A stretch of 64,000 nucleotides of DNA from Aptenodytes patagonicus (lineage: Eukaryota > Chordata > Aves > Sphenisciformes > Spheniscidae). Below, one piece after another: positions 11,101 through 24,826 of the stretch (positions within the stretch are counted from its first letter, which is position 1; each line of letters starts with the position of its first letter). Below the pieces are notes generated by a model, which was given only the letters and a program-made list of their open reading frames with translations, had not been told where the DNA came from and made no database searches. The DNA lies in the NCBI RefSeq assembly GCF_965638725.1, contig NC_134963.1:8315501-8379500 (forward strand), read 5' to 3'. The translations under genes were made by a program, and so were the position numbers.

Positions 11101-14100
11101 GTTCTATCTTTTATATTTCAGAGCCAAAGCGAACAGCATAGATTTCAATTATGCTTTTACCGAGATCAAGGAAAGCAGGCATTTGTGCATTCATTTTTCT
11201 TTTTTTTCTCCAAGTATTTTAGTCTCTTTTGAGTTTGTATGGCCCACGATATTTTTAATAATGTGTGCTGTTACGAAGTTCAGATTTATAGAAAAAGCTT
11301 TTTGGCAAAACGGCAGCAGATGCACAAATGATTACTACTAACACGTAAGGTGGGCTCTAAGCAGTAATTTTTCCTTTAATTTCCTCCTGCAATGATGTAG
11401 TCACGTATCAGTAAACCTGGCGCATGTTTTGATGTCTTTTGGTTTTGCTTCCTCTAAGTCTTATGCCTCTGTTTAATAGGATGCTCATGAACTATTTCAT
11501 GTCCTTACCTCTTCATTAGAAGATGAACGAGATCGTCAGCCACGTGTGACACATTTGTTCGATGTGCATTCGCTGGAGGTGACTTCTTTACCAACGTTAC
11601 TTCATTATCAGGAGAAGTTTCTGTAGCCTGCCTAGATTCCTAAGTGTGTCAAGTATAAAGTGTCTGTTTAGAAACTGAAGATGTTTTCATTATGTTTACA
11701 AAGCTGTTCTTTAGTACTCTGATAGAAATGAATCAATAGGTCAGGCAATCTAAAGAATGAAAAATGTTTTTCATAAGCAAATGTATTTCAGTTTACAGTG
11801 ATCCCACTTTCATGAGGGCTTTTGCGTTCCTAAATCCGTTGAATATAGGGATTGAAATACTAGCACAGAACAGTAGTCCATCTAAGCAGTTACTCTTATC
11901 TGTAAGAGTTGACACATGAAAGAGGTTTGAGAAGTGCAAAATGGACATTTATGGAAGAGTCCATTTGGAGGTGAAATTTATCTTATCCTCCACTTCAGTG
12001 GTAAACTTAGTACAGATGGAAAGTTTCTACCTCTTTTTGTCTAAAATATATACAAAAGGTTTACAAAACCTGTTAAGCTTTTATTTCAGTACTCTGAGGC
12101 AGAGAATTCTGCAGATTAATTATTAATTTTATTGGAAGTGTTCATTTTGTCAGTTATGAGTTTGTTGCATCCTAGGTTTTTTGACCTTCCTCAAATATAA
12201 AGAGACACTAAAACTCCCACAATTGTTCTAATGTCAGAAAAGCATATCAAGGAAGAAACAAGAACATATTTAATACTTAATGCTTTCTGAGGTGGGGTTA
12301 ATGAAATCTTTTATCTTCCTCTGTAGCAGCCAGAAATAACCCAAAAGCAAATAAGCTGCAGAACAAGAGGTATGCTTTTTTCCATTCTGAAATATGAATA
12401 TTCAGTCACAGCATAGTCACTTTTTTTATTAAGGGGATAATATTAATTGATCTTTGTCTGTATTGGACTGAAATACGTCTCTTCAGCTATAAAAAAACCC
12501 ATTCATTATTTGTCAGTGGGACAGAACATGTTTTAGAGCAGTTATTTTTGTTACTGTGGGCCAAAAATGTGGAATTATAGTGATGAACAGGGATGTATTG
12601 AAACTAAAAGGACAATTTCAACTTTGTGTTTCAGGGTCTCTTCCCCCTGTGTCAAATCACTGGAAATGTCAGCATCCTTTTCACGGAAGGCTGACCAGCA
12701 ACATGGTTTGCAAACACTGTGAACACCAGGTATAAGAATGTGTGTCTCGTAGTATGTATACATGAAGCAGGATGCCCGACACTCAGAGCACATTCTGAAA
12801 CCATCATCCCTTGTTTCTGACGTAGTTGGTTTAAGCTCCAAAGGTTTGCTGGGCTGACAGCTTAGACTTACGGCATTGGTGGTGAACAAGAATGTGTCAC
12901 TAAATATACTGAAGAAAATTAAGCGTGATCCACTTTGTGGGGATAACAGCTGCCTTTTCAGACAGAATAATAGCTGTCTTACTATATTTAGCATTCAGTA
13001 CCACAGCTAGCATATACTGAAAATCCACTCACATGGGTAGCGTTTTAGGACTAGCTATTCGTTCAGCACGCAGTATTGAGATTGCACATGCAAAGCCAAA
13101 TTAAGCTGCAGTCCAGTTATCCAGAGTAAGGAGATGAAGATAACCTGGATAAAGAAAAAATAAAGAAAGTAAATCTCATTTGTAGATCAAACTGTAAGAG
13201 TACGTTTAGTACTTTCACTTTTCAAAACCTTGCAAATAAATTTAAGTGAGCAGGGGCAGCTTCAGCAGAAAGAGGCTAAGTAGCACCTTGCGTACCTAGC
13301 GTTCCCTAGCACCGTGCTTGGGAAAGCGGGGTGGTTTTGACCCTATTCCACCAGACAATTGTCGACAGCAGAGGGCACGTGTTCATCTTCTGTGAGGTTG
13401 GGTTTGGTTTTTTTTGGACTGTCATAAATTTCAGCTCACTGGACATGTGAAATATTTTCTTGCAGAGTCCTGTGAGGTACGATACCTTTGACAGTCTCTC
13501 ACTGAGTATTCCAGCAGCTGTGTGGGTAGGTATCCCCCACTGACGCATGATCCAGCCAGTCTGCCTATTGCCTTGTCGTCACAGCTTTATCTTCACTAGT
13601 GTCTTTTTAAGATGCTACAGCCTAAGTGTAAACGAGTAGCTACAGTTTATTTTCTTGCCTTTTTATAAATGATCCTGTTGTGCTAATACAGTACCTTATC
13701 ACTAATGTGTTGGTGCAAATTACCTTAGTACAACAAGCATGACTTTGTTGACACCAATAGAGTTTTCTGTTTCTCTTGGTGGAGTATTTGGTCCTTTCTG
13801 TGTAATTTGAACAGACCAGATCGTATCCCGAAGGCTGTTTCTGGCAGTCTTGGAAGGTGACCTTCAGGTGCTCTGTCTCTGTGGTGACAGTACACACGTT
13901 ACCCGGTACAGGCTTTTGGATCAAGTGATTTCAACTGGAAATTGTTTCCGTTTCTTTTTGGCTCTCTGAAAAACTTCAAATGACAAATTGTAGATTTCAG
14001 GGGCAAAATGTGCAGGATGTTTTTGAGCTATAACGGTTTGTTACTTAACGTCTGCTAGCGATTCATCTTTCCAGACAAGTAGGAACTACTTGCACTCATG

Positions 14101-17100
14101 GAAACTCTGACTCATACCTACAGAATACACTCCTGGACAGCTAGGATTGGGATTTGGACACATCTTCTGCTATTTGTGTTTTATTTTATGCCATCATTGA
14201 AGATTACGCCCTTCATACTCGGCAGTATGTAGCACAGTCTACAAGGAAGGATAGGAAGGAGTGCCTAAATTCAATTAAATGCTGTATTTCTCCTACGTAG
14301 AGGGTCAGAGTGCATGAAGTGACCCATGAAGTGCTGGAACTTTAGAGACAAATAGTAACAGGGCCAGGAATCTGTAGTTTAAAACCCCACTAAAGGAGTC
14401 ACACAGGGAGTCGTAGCTATTGTTCTTATCTACAGGCTGCAGTGTTTTCCATGTTTAATCCAGGCTAAGGAAGAATCCCCATAGTTGGTTACATTATCAG
14501 TGTTCTATACTCAAAGCCATTTAGTCAGTTTTCTCAAGAAATAAGTCTGCAATTCTGTAGTTTCTGTGGAAGAAATTATGAAAAATCCTTTCACAAAATT
14601 AAGTGGTATGCACCCTAAAATTACTGCACATAACTTTGTTTTTTTTATACTAAGGGTCGTCCTATGACGCTGGACCACTGCCTCCATCATTTCATCTCCT
14701 CTGAATCTGTAAAGGATGTTGTGTGTGACAACTGCACTAAAGTATGTCATTTTAATTCATAAAACCTTCTAGCTCAGTTTTAAGCCTGCTGACAGAATTA
14801 TGGCTTCAGTTTTCTACTCTTTTTTTTTGTGACTTCAGGAAAGCCTCTAGCCTGCCTGGGATTTCTTATATTTAAAACGGAGTTCTTATCTCACAGAATA
14901 CTTTGAAGCTTTATTTATTACTAATATTACAAAATTTACAAATACTTTATTCTGTGATTACCAGGTATTATTTAGATAGTATTTGGGATAATTTTTTTGT
15001 TCTGGTATTTTAAACAGTGTTTTACAGTTGCCTGTAATTTGACGATAGCACAGAGCCAAAGTGGCCTGTTTGAAAACCAACAGAAATGGCATATGGCTAC
15101 ACATAAACCTGGAGACTGGGCCTGTTCTGTAAATGCTCGTTTCTGCTTGATTTTGGTTTAAAATTCCGATCCATTAGGATAGGCCAACAATTATTAAGAA
15201 AGTTCCTAGAAATCTGTAGGTGTAATTAATGTACTGAGCATAGTTCTAGACAGACAATTGCTTTTGCCTGCAGTGTGCAGACCTGCACTATTACGTGTAA
15301 TCTGATACAGCAGGTAATCACATGGCTTTATTTTTTTCCCTTTGATTTCAGATTCAGGCAGAAGGGATTCTGAATGGACAGAGCATAGAAAACCAGAGAA
15401 CAACATTTGTTAAGCAATTAAAGTTAGGAAAGGTGAGGCAAGCTAACCCTCTAAATCTATTTTTAAATTCTATTATCCAGTAATTTCTTTCTTTGATCTC
15501 TTTGCTTGATGTCCACTTCCTGGTATTAGACTACGTTAATGTTTTACTTAAACACGTAAGCTCATTTGTCAAATATTTGTAGGCATTGAGGCCTCAATTC
15601 AGCAAAACATCAAACTCTATAGCTTAAAGAATGTGAGTATTCTACTGTTATTCATCAAAACACTTAAACGTGAGTTTGGCTCAGTGGCAGTTCATGTGTC
15701 TTGCATTAATTCTTGATTTCCTCGGTAAGTGAAGCGATTCATATATACAATGTTTGTAGGATCTTTAGCAGTTGCACGTTTCAAAGAAATTAAAATGTTC
15801 TAAATACAGCTGGTTTAAACAAGTGAATATGGTGCTAAACATCAGGAGTGGTTTATATTAGAAGCTTTTATTATTTTTTTTCTCTGTAATCATACAATGC
15901 AGAGGACAACAGGGCACTGGTCTGTAATTAAGAGCCTCAGGTGCCATTAATAATAGTATGTACTTATTGATAAAGGTTAACCCTGGCATGACATTGAATA
16001 TCAGATATTTATAACTACTTGACCTTTTTTCCCCCGGTACTCTCACTGTGCAAAGCCATTACTTACTGAGTATTAGCAAATGTCTTAAACAACTTGCTCC
16101 AACAAATTCCAATCCTCATTTCTACCTCACAGATCAACAAGCTAAATGAGATTGACAGGTGGGCTTTTTAGGAACACACATGTATTTTTGTTGATTTTTC
16201 TTCCATTTGGAGAAAACGATTAACATGAGTTATCCTACTGCCTAGTGAGTGAGCAGTAGTGGCATTAGCAGAATTCTCAAGAGAGTTGTGAGTTAGTATC
16301 ATGTCTTAGGGATACTATTGCCAATAACCTTACACACGGATATAGTAGCGCATAAGGGAACAGTTCAGTGATGTATTTCCGTATCCACTAGACTTACCAG
16401 TTCAGTCAGTATGCTTTTAACTTGAATAGCTGTTTCTCTTCATTTAAAATGTATTTTGACTCTCCTTTTCTATGGAATATTGCTGAAGCTCCCTCAGTGT
16501 TTGTGTATCCATCTGCAAAGACTGAGCTGGTCAAACCAAGGCACTCCTCTGAAACGTCACGAACACGTACAGTTCAATGAGTTCCTGATCATGGACATCT
16601 ACAAATACCACATTCCTGTTCATAAATCAAGCCAGAATGAGCTGAATCAGAAAAACTCTGAAGAGACAACACCTGGCACAAAGGAAGGGATAACAGTAAA
16701 ACCTTCAGGTACTTATTTTGAAAATAAAATCTATCAAGTATTTCTATGTTTCAGTGATAAAACATTCTAGCCTGCAGAACGGACGTAAGAGCAGTATCTT
16801 TATTTGGATCTGTGCAAAGAGGACAGGTAGAAATCCCTTTCCCAGCAAGCATTGGGATACCCTGTTCTGAGTTTACAGTTCAGTTCTGATAATTTAATTT
16901 GATCCTACTAAATACTAAAAAACCTTACAAACAAAAAAATTCCAGATAGCATAGAACTCGCATATTTTATGCCCAAAGGATGAAGGAATGTTGAACTCGC
17001 AAGTCCTAGAGATTATCTTGTTAGTGATCTCTTCTAAGGCTTCAGGACAAGCATAGAAAGAATGCTGGGAATGGTGACTTCTTAAAAAACGATTAGAAAA

Positions 17101-18854
17101 CCTAGCTGTAGTAGGTCTGTCATTTAGGCAGCTCAATATTCTATTTAGTTGGGATTTTGTAAACATGGTCATTTTCACATTTGTGTCATGTAGAAACGAT
17201 TACCGCTGTCTTTGGATATTATACTCCTCTGCATCTCTTAAGGGATTGTGATACGTAATGAATTAGAATAAGTAAAATACCTTCACATTCTGTGATGAAA
17301 GGTACGGCAGGAACAGAAGTGCTGTTATTAGCAATACTAATAGTACCATTTAAGTTAAATTACTGAATGTCTACTTTCTCTTGCAGATGCAGAACCGCCA
17401 TCTGGTACTAAACCGCTCTTTATGAATGGTGCCTGCTCCTCTTCATTTTTAATGTCCTCAGGAACTTTTCCACTTGCTGCGTTCCCTGAATGCAGGTAAG
17501 TTAGAGATTTGTACCCTATCTTGTAATTTCTGTCCCTTCAAATTATGTCTTCTTTTATTCTGTCTTTATTATGAGGCCGCATAGTCGCAGAATTTAACAT
17601 CTATCCTGGCTCCCGTGCAGAAATTTTTTGCTTTTCTCTTTGCTGATTTTTATTAGTTGTCTTTGGCTCCATTTCTCTCCTAGAAAAGGGAGTAGAGCAT
17701 ATTACAAGCAAAACTCAATCTCCTTTCTCTGGTTCATGGTGCAGTACATCATCCTTCTGAATAGCCATAATCTTATTCTTGCTGTTTTCTTCTACCACTT
17801 CCTTTCATTTTTCCTCTTACTCTGATTTTAAAACTATTCCAAGAAATCCATAAATCTCTCACAGATTTTTTTCAAACATTATATTTAACAAGCTTGATTT
17901 AAGTTGCAGCTGCCATGATTCTCCTTAGTAGATCAGCCTTGATGCTTCTCCTGATAATCTTGTTTTCTTGGCCTTTGAGAACGTTCACTTATTTTCACGC
18001 CGGTGTCCAATGCAGTTAGTTCTATACCACTTCTTCTATCTGCCATTGCGTATTTTCCCCATGGGGAAGACAATTCCCACAGTCACTGTATGAAATGAGA
18101 AGCCTGGAAGCATTTTGTGCCAAATGTTTGTTATGAAGACAGTTATAGAGCAAATCCTTGAAAGTGTATCCATTGTTATCTGTGGGTTACCTGCTGCAAT
18201 TTTACCTCTTTTCAGTTAAAAGCACATTCTTCTAGAATAGCTTTTCTGTCCAATAGCAGTGCTTTAAGAACTAAATACTGGCACATTAGTAGGTTTGATA
18301 GAAAACGCTGTTGCAAAATTCAATCAGTTACGCTGTACAAAATGTAGTAGCCCTCTGTAGCATAAACTTTTAAAATAAATAGTTTGGTTTTCTCGGTAAT
18401 AGAATAAGGCAGCACTGCAGTGAAGATGATATACAGAAAAGTAATTGCAAGGCAGTGTGTCTCTTATGGACCCATCTATTTGCTCTAAAAAGAAATTGCA
18501 ACTGAAGAAAAAGCAAGCTGGGCTGCTTCTGGTATGTGTGCGATCCACAAGAGCTGCTGACCCTCTCCTTTTTCTCATTTGTCCTTCAGTTCCCCTGTAT
18601 ACCTTTACCGTCTGATGGCAGTTGTAGTTCATCATGGAGACATGCATTCTGGACACTTTGTGACTTACCGCCGCTCTCCACCTTCTCCTAAGAACCCAGT
18701 CTCTGTCAGCAGTCAGTGGCTATGGATCTCAGATGACACTGTTCGCAAAGCTAGTTTGCAGGAAGTCCTTTCTTCTAGTGCTTACTTGCTTTTTTATGAG
18801 CGTGTTCACTCGAGGGTACAGCACCAAAGCTCGGAGTTGAGGGCTGAAGAGTGA
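7622..18854 (+). CDS. USP30: Ubiquitin carboxyl-terminal hydrolase 30, complete
   Basis: Mitochondrial outer-membrane deubiquitinase that strips ubiquitin (preferring K6 links) and opposes PINK1/Parkin mitophagy. Coding exons: 7622-7692, 8003-8112, 9038-9220, 10507-10610, 11480-11578, 12327-12369, 12635-12729, 13466-13525, 14655-14741, 15352-15432, 16489-16708, 17387-17495, 18590-18854; 1527 nt, 508 aa (human 517). One membrane helix at residues about 33-50 is followed by the basic anchor ERKRRRK. The Cys box NLGNTCFMNS gives catalytic Cys73; HSGHFVTY gives His443; WLWISDD gives Ser468, so the unusual Cys-His-Ser triad is kept. Zinc-type CxxC pairs lie at 229/232 and 279/282. Residues about 360-415 (exons 11-12) diverge most from human. 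The start is the first ATG giving the human-like N-terminus and lies in the CpG island. All introns are GT-AG. Confidence 0.97.
9410..9720. other. GC-rich segment in USP30 intron 3, unidentified
   Basis: About 300 bases clearly richer in G+C and CpG than the AT-rich intron around it, with long open frames on both strands (9418-9741 plus; 9421-9693 and 9299-9574 minus). I do not recognise any peptide. It could be an old insertion, a processed gene fragment or a regulatory CpG patch. Confidence 0.35.
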
Positions 18855-21700
18855 TTAAGAGAGCAGAAGACGGACAAAAACTGACAAAATTCCTCTAATG
18901 AGATCTACGTTGCACCTCCTCTCTGTTATGCAAATAACCCACCACAGGCCCTTTAACTTCTCCCCTCCCTCTGTGGCGATGGCTGGCTCCTGCTGGGAGT
19001 TGTGTTTTGTACCAAGATTACGCTGCCCAAAGTTGGCCTGCTAACGTTGTGCAGTCCAAAGTGTATCTGTATTAGAGAAGCATTTTCTGTTAGGTAGTAA
19101 TTTTGTCAACATCACAGCTCTGAAACAGACATTACAAACAGACTTCCCGAGGCTGTATTCCATATTCTGACATGTATGTAAATTTTCAAAGGGAGATGCT
19201 TAATCCTATACATTTCACTGCAGAGGTTTCTGAACAGGGGAGCCCCAGAAGCAGTTGATGGGAAGCTACTGTTATCGAAGGCAATGATTTAAGAAACAAA
19301 GTGCCTTGAGCTTATTTGAATGGTAACATTACCATTGTCTGAGTCCACTGCATGTCAGTTGCGTTCTGATAAATGTCTCAAGATGATGGGATGAACTACT
19401 AACAGAATCAGATTTCTCTTGGTATCCCAGCTAATCAATAAAACAAGGCATCTCTACATAACATGCACGATCCAAAAAAAGACTTCCCTGTTCACGTCAT
19501 TTTCCTAATATTTTAGTTCTTTACACATCATAGAAGTACTTCTGCTGATTCAAACTGCAGTTTCCTTTTTCCAGGAGAAAAGATAATTTTTTTATCTATT
19601 AAGAGCCGAGACCCTGATTTATTGCTCTGTATCTTTGGAATATAGCTGAAATCAAGAGACAGAAGCATTTGCTAGCAATCAGTATTGTAATTTCCTTCGT
19701 CGCTATGAAACTGTTGAATACAGTTGCTTGTCATATCGACTACAACTTTTAATGCTGTGATTTCAAGGCTACTGTAATTGGTGTTCTACACTTGCTCTTC
19801 CTATTTTAATGCTGAAAACTGCCATTTCTCATCAACCATTCAGATTGTTGGCTGTCTGGCTTGCCACTGAGCTTTAGAGCTTGCTTGTACCGGTTGTGAT
19901 TGTGAGCTGAGATGTATAGCAACCCAAGCATCCTCGTTAAGTTAGAGTATACACGGTTGAGTCAGGACTGGTGGGCACTCACTTGTCTTGTGAAGCAGTA
20001 CAGCAGTCTGGAAAGACTGGTGTCACTGCATTAGATACACAGATTGCCATATAAATAGAAGTAAGGTGTACTTTGCTGCTCTAGATTGTGAAGTGTAAAA
20101 AAAAAAAAATCCCAAACAAAGTGAGGGAGAAGCAGCAAAAATTATCCTTTTGACTGCTTTTAAATTACCAGGAATAAAGTATGTAGGCTATTTTTAGCTC
20201 TTTTCTATCCTTGTAAGCTTGGAAGAAAAAAACCCACTAATTAATCAGACAAGCTTTTTCAGTGTAAAACAGCAACTAAGTTTTCAAATGGTAACAACTG
20301 TCTTAATAGTTTTTTTAGGGCAACTTTGTACCTCATATATTCATATTGTTGCCCAAAACTCATAGGCATTCAGAGTTCCTTAACCGGAGGCTCAAAACCA
20401 GCCAAAATACGAGTGGTAATAGATACATATGAAAAACTATTTACACAACTCATCATTCCAGAGTATGGATCACAATTCCTGCTCCGAGTAATGCTCATAG
20501 TACATAAAATAGTCTTTATAAATCCATTGACGTACTAGTTCCTGGGAAGTCTCGCCGTCTGTGCTGGGCTAGCAGTAGCATGGTTTTAACCTTTCTATTT
20601 TAAGTTATGGAAGAACAAGAAGAAAAACAAAAAACCTAGAAGGATGCAAAATGCCAAAAATGCCCTGGCCATTGAACTAAGACCTAACGGACTTGCAGAA
20701 GGTAAGAGAAGAAAGCCCTCCATTCTGGGCAGCACGGGTGTGCAGTAGGAGCTCTGTAAAGCAGTGCTGGGTGTCACCTAAGGAAAAACATCATGCAAAG
20801 CATCTAGCTCCAGCAGGTCTACCGTTTGTACCTCAGAACTTCAAAACATTTCCACTGCCAGCAGTGTATATTCTGCAATACCTGTTCTCAACAGGATCTG
20901 TTTAGTTTTTAACTCTGAATTTTTGTGAAGTTCGTCTGAACAGGTCACTTTGTTTAGAAAGCAGTAATGCTGGAGGTGGGTCAGAACATACGCACACAAT
21001 AGACTAAGTCTTAAACTCATCAGCTTGTAACAGGGACATAAAGCCATGTATTACTGCAAGCTTGCATGTTCAATGTATTTTTCTTTTCCTTTTGCATAAA
21101 GCTGCTTTCCAATAGGGGCCAGTTTGATTAGAATGAAAGCACAGTCGCTGTACGACACTGATAAACTGCTCAGTTTCACTCGGCTGCAGATTTACTCTGA
21201 AAGCTTCCTCAAGTGCTATAAAGATGAGGGTTGAATAGTCAGCATTTGTTCTAGCTTTCGTTGTTAGGAAGGAGTAGACTGTCTTGGCTTAGCCCTCAAC
21301 ATGAGGAAGGAAGCAACGTGTCAGCACCTCGGTCCTGGTCCTGAGCTGTGCTAGATACTCCCAGCCTTCTGTGAGCATCACAGACCTCTGCAGGTGTCTG
21401 CCACCCAACCCTCATCTTCTGAAGTCACTGGGCTCTGTGCAGGCACATGAGGCTCGTCAAACGCCGTTACTTGCTACTCACAAGCTTCCATGGTGGAGAA
21501 GGTGTTAATAAAATGTAAAAGGTTAAAAAATGTCAGGTAAGACCTCCAAGATGACATCTCCGTGTTTGGATTATTCTTGTCTTATTTTGTGCTTTATTTA
21601 AAAATCTATGATACTACAGTCAAACCACTGCACTGCTGTTTGAAGTTGCGTTTTCACTTCAGGGTATTTTTGTAACTGTACAGTAGCAATAAAAGAACAA
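18855..21700 (+). other. USP30: Probable USP30 3'UTR with candidate poly(A) signals
   Basis: AT-rich DNA downstream of the USP30 stop. AATAAA occurs at 19437-19442 (580 nt UTR) and at 21688-21693; the second is preceded by two TGTA elements and followed by a GT-rich tract, a good arrangement for cleavage. Which one is used cannot be decided here. No other gene was seen. Confidence 0.5.
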
Positions 21701-22990
21701 ACTTATTAGAAAAAGTAGCTGTTCACGTGTGGTAATGTCTTGAAACAAAGACCAAGTTATAAGCCAAGCTGCATTTGGTATATCCAATAGACGCAGCACT
21801 TCCCATTCTCTGGATAAGAAGCATTCTTGCAGGAGCTCTTCCCGCTACATATAGCATTTTCTGGTAGTGGCAGAGGGTGGGAAGTACCAACTCCAAATTG
21901 TCTAAACAGAGATTAATTCCATAGCCCTAATGGACCTACCGCTGAAGGATAGAGCCCATCACTAATTCAGATGCTTGTAGCCTGGTTACACAGGGATCAG
22001 TTCACATTCTCGCTCAGTACTTACCATTGCTTGATTCCGCAAGACCTGTCGGTGACTTTGGACGGTCTTTCCTCATTTCAGCAGGATTCACTGTGAGCAT
22101 GGAAGGTGATGGCTTTCAGGTAGTCAGAATGGAATCCCTAGGGATAATTAATTAGAAAAACAGACACTCTCAGAAGTTATAGCCTTTCACGCTGCGTTGT
22201 CCATATAAATGGTCCAACCCAGTCTTTCCCCAAAAGGTCATCTTATGCTCCCTGGTTTCTGTACAAAGGACCTAAGGAAGAAGAGGCCCTCTCCCTGTGC
22301 AGTAGCACCTCGTGCTTCCTCCTGCCCCACCATGCTACTGACCGAAAGAACCCAGTCTCCCATGTCAGCAGGGGAGGTAGATCAGCAGAGGAATATAAGC
22401 AGACAAAAGTCATAGTGACTGTAAAACATGCAGCCAGCCATGTTGCACTCACTATATTCGTATCTTAGCGCTCCCCTTTTTCATGTCAGTCTCATTTGTA
22501 TTTTATTTAAAAAACCACAAACAAACCATAGCTTATTGACAGAGCATACAAGAAAGTATCACCTGTTGAAAAGTATCAGCCTCCAGGCTCACGCTAAATG
22601 ATTACATCTTGTACTTTATAGTATTTATAAATTATTGCACTGCTATCTGAAGGATATAAAGTATTTTGATCTTTTTGGAAAACTGGCTAGATTAAGATCA
22701 GTTGGGAACAAATTTCCTCCTGAGCAAAACAAGGGTATTACTCATTAGAAATATGTATCAGCAGGACTACAGCAACATTTCACGGCGAAAAAGTATTCTT
22801 GGCATTTAAGATCAGTAGTCGCAGTCTCTATTAGCAAGTCACCAAGTACGCTATCTCCTCTCCTGGTTTAATTTGTTCATCCGGTACCTTGGATGATAAA
22901 TGACAGTGTTTGAACGACAAATTGACAGTTATGTTGAGAAAGAAAGCTATTTTCAGACACAAAAGACCTGGTGTTTGATTGCTGAATATT
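21701..22990 (-). other. Convergent interval and probable ALKBH2 3'UTR
   Basis: USP30 (+) and ALKBH2 (-) end towards each other here. On the minus strand AATAAA is present at 22502-22507, about 490 bases after the ALKBH2 stop, and is the best candidate for its poly(A) signal. No coding exon was recognised between the two 3' ends. Confidence 0.45.
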
Positions 22991-24473
22991 TCACTTCTTG
23001 CCTATAGTCATCACTTTCCGAAATGTGAGGTTGATTCTTGGGGCGAGTACTCTCTTGCGGGTGGGCAGGCTGTGGTACCAATAGACATTGGTGGGGTACT
23101 TCATCATCAGCAGGCTACCGTGGGCTAGCTGCAGTTTGATGGGCTTAATGTGGCGCGTTGCGTTTTTCCCTCTGGAATCACAGTGCCTGAAAACAAAGTC
23201 CCTGCAAGCTCCGAAGGACACAGACGCAATCGGACTGCGTGGAACCAGTTCTCTCTCGTCATCTCGATGTTCACCTATGTGGTCCCCACCATCTTTATAT
23301 CTGTACACAAAATAGATTAGTTAGTTCTTCTACCAATCCAATTAAATGAATGTCAAACAACTCCTCAGTGATCTGTCAACAGTGTTGCACAAGCAATTTT
23401 TCATTTGAACAAGTTGCTTGATGCAACTGGAAATCAGACATACCTGTTAATAAGAACAAAATTAAAAGTATGTCCTGTGTCCAAAGTGATGCGGTCTCTG
23501 ATACGGTTGAGAACTGGGATCCATGGCTTAGGAGCGAAGGTGACGCCCGAGTAAGTGTATGTTAACTCAGGGTCTCCATAGGTTACCTGCTTCCTTGGAA
23601 TGTCATGCCACTTGCCAAACACCTGCAATTTCGTCATTTCACCTGTTTAAACAAGAGGTAAGAAGGATCAAAACCAACTCTATTACATCTGCAGTTCACA
23701 GTTTCAACATTCTCCTTGATTTGGAGCTTCTGTGAATCTCCAGTGGAACAACAGAAATGAGGATGCGTCATAAGCTGTCAGCCGTGTTCAAGCGTTTCTG
23801 TCCCAACAAAGTACTTAACGCTCAAGTTTGGCGCTGCTTTACTATCCCCCTTGAATGGGATGAATGGGACTAGCACCCCCATCATATTCTGTTGTTGAAT
23901 TAACGTGCCCGGGGATATGTCATATACTACATCTACCAACAAACTCCTGTCACCCTTCCAGAACTACCCCGGTTCTTTGGAAACATTAAAACGTGCATGA
24001 AACTGCTTGCACACGCTTCAAGCTAAGCAAAACTAACCCTGCAGGATCAGACCTGTGCCTGTGCTTCACTTCGCGGGGCCTGACTTGGCAAACACCAGGC
24101 GCCTGCAGAAACCTCTCCACCGCCTGGCAGCTCTGCCCAGGCCATGGGAATCGTTCCGGGACTTGCCTTGGGCGGGCAGGGCAGGGAAACACCTCACCGG
24201 GCAGGGGCACGGGGGGGTGTGCGTGGCACCCGGAGCTGGACGCCGGGTCCCCCGACGGCCGTTACCTTCGAAGTACTCCACCTCCTCTTCCAGCTGCTGG
24301 AAAATCTCGTCAGCCTCGGCCTTGCCGAAGAGGAGCCGGTAGTCACAGTTCAGGCCCTCCGCGCGGATCTCCTGCCACGGGGGCTGCCCCGAGGCGGGCT
24401 CCCCCGGCCGCGGCCTCTTCCCGCCGCCGCCCCCCGCCTCACCGGGGGGGCGTTTAACCACGTATCTGTCCAT
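22991..24473 (-). CDS. ALKBH2: DNA oxidative demethylase ALKBH2, complete
   Basis: Nuclear Fe(II)/2-oxoglutarate dioxygenase that directly reverses 1-methyladenine, 3-methylcytosine and etheno adducts in double-stranded DNA. Coding exons on the minus strand: 24473-24266, 23642-23444, 23300-22991; 717 nt, 238 aa (human 261; the Gly/Pro-rich N-terminal linker is shorter). Iron ligands His147 and Asp149 in GEHRDD and His212 in WYHSLP; 2-oxoglutarate arginines in LAPRINLTFR (224 and 230). The base-flipping finger VFG lies at 77-79. The first residues MDRYVVK fit the APIM PCNA-binding pattern [KR][FYW][LIVA][LIVA][KR]. ATG 24473 was chosen because it gives the family N-terminus; an in-frame ATG eight codons upstream adds MGASERVL and lacks family support. 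Divergent from UNG, 353 bases between start codons. Confidence 0.96.
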
Positions 24474-24727
24474 CAGCACCCGCTCGGAGGCACCCACAGC
24501 GGCGGGGGGGCTGCGGGGACGCCCGTCTCAGCGCGGGCGCCTCCTCCCGGCAGCAAGACCGGGCGGTAACGGGAGCGACCCCCTGAGAGAGGGCGGCGAC
24601 GGCGGGAAACCCCCGGCGCCTCAGCGGCCGCGGAGGGTGGGGGAGAGCGCGACGGGCGCGCATGCGCCAGGGCGGGCCGTGCCTCCTCCCTCCGGCGGGC
24701 ACCGCCCCCCCCACGCACGCGCGCGCT

Positions 24728-24739
24728 TTTGGCGCCAAA
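24728..24739. promoter_or_regulatory. Perfect palindromic E2F site
   Basis: TTTGGCGCCAAA, a 12-base perfect palindrome matching the E2F consensus TTTSSCGC on both strands. It lies 255 bases before the ALKBH2 ATG and 88 bases before the UNG2 ATG. E2F/DP control of UNG is known in mammals; that this site serves both genes is inference. Confidence 0.7.
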
Positions 24740-24826
24740 TCTCCGTCCCGCCCACCCTCCCGCCGGCTCGCGCGGTACCGCTGCCGCCCCTCACAGCTGC
24801 CCCTCGCCCGCTCCGCCGCCGCCGCC

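Noticed and set aside
12575-12994. Minus-strand frame of 139 codons over USP30 exon 7
   Set aside because: Shadow of the real plus-strand exon 12635-12729, which carries the zinc CxxC and joins in phase.
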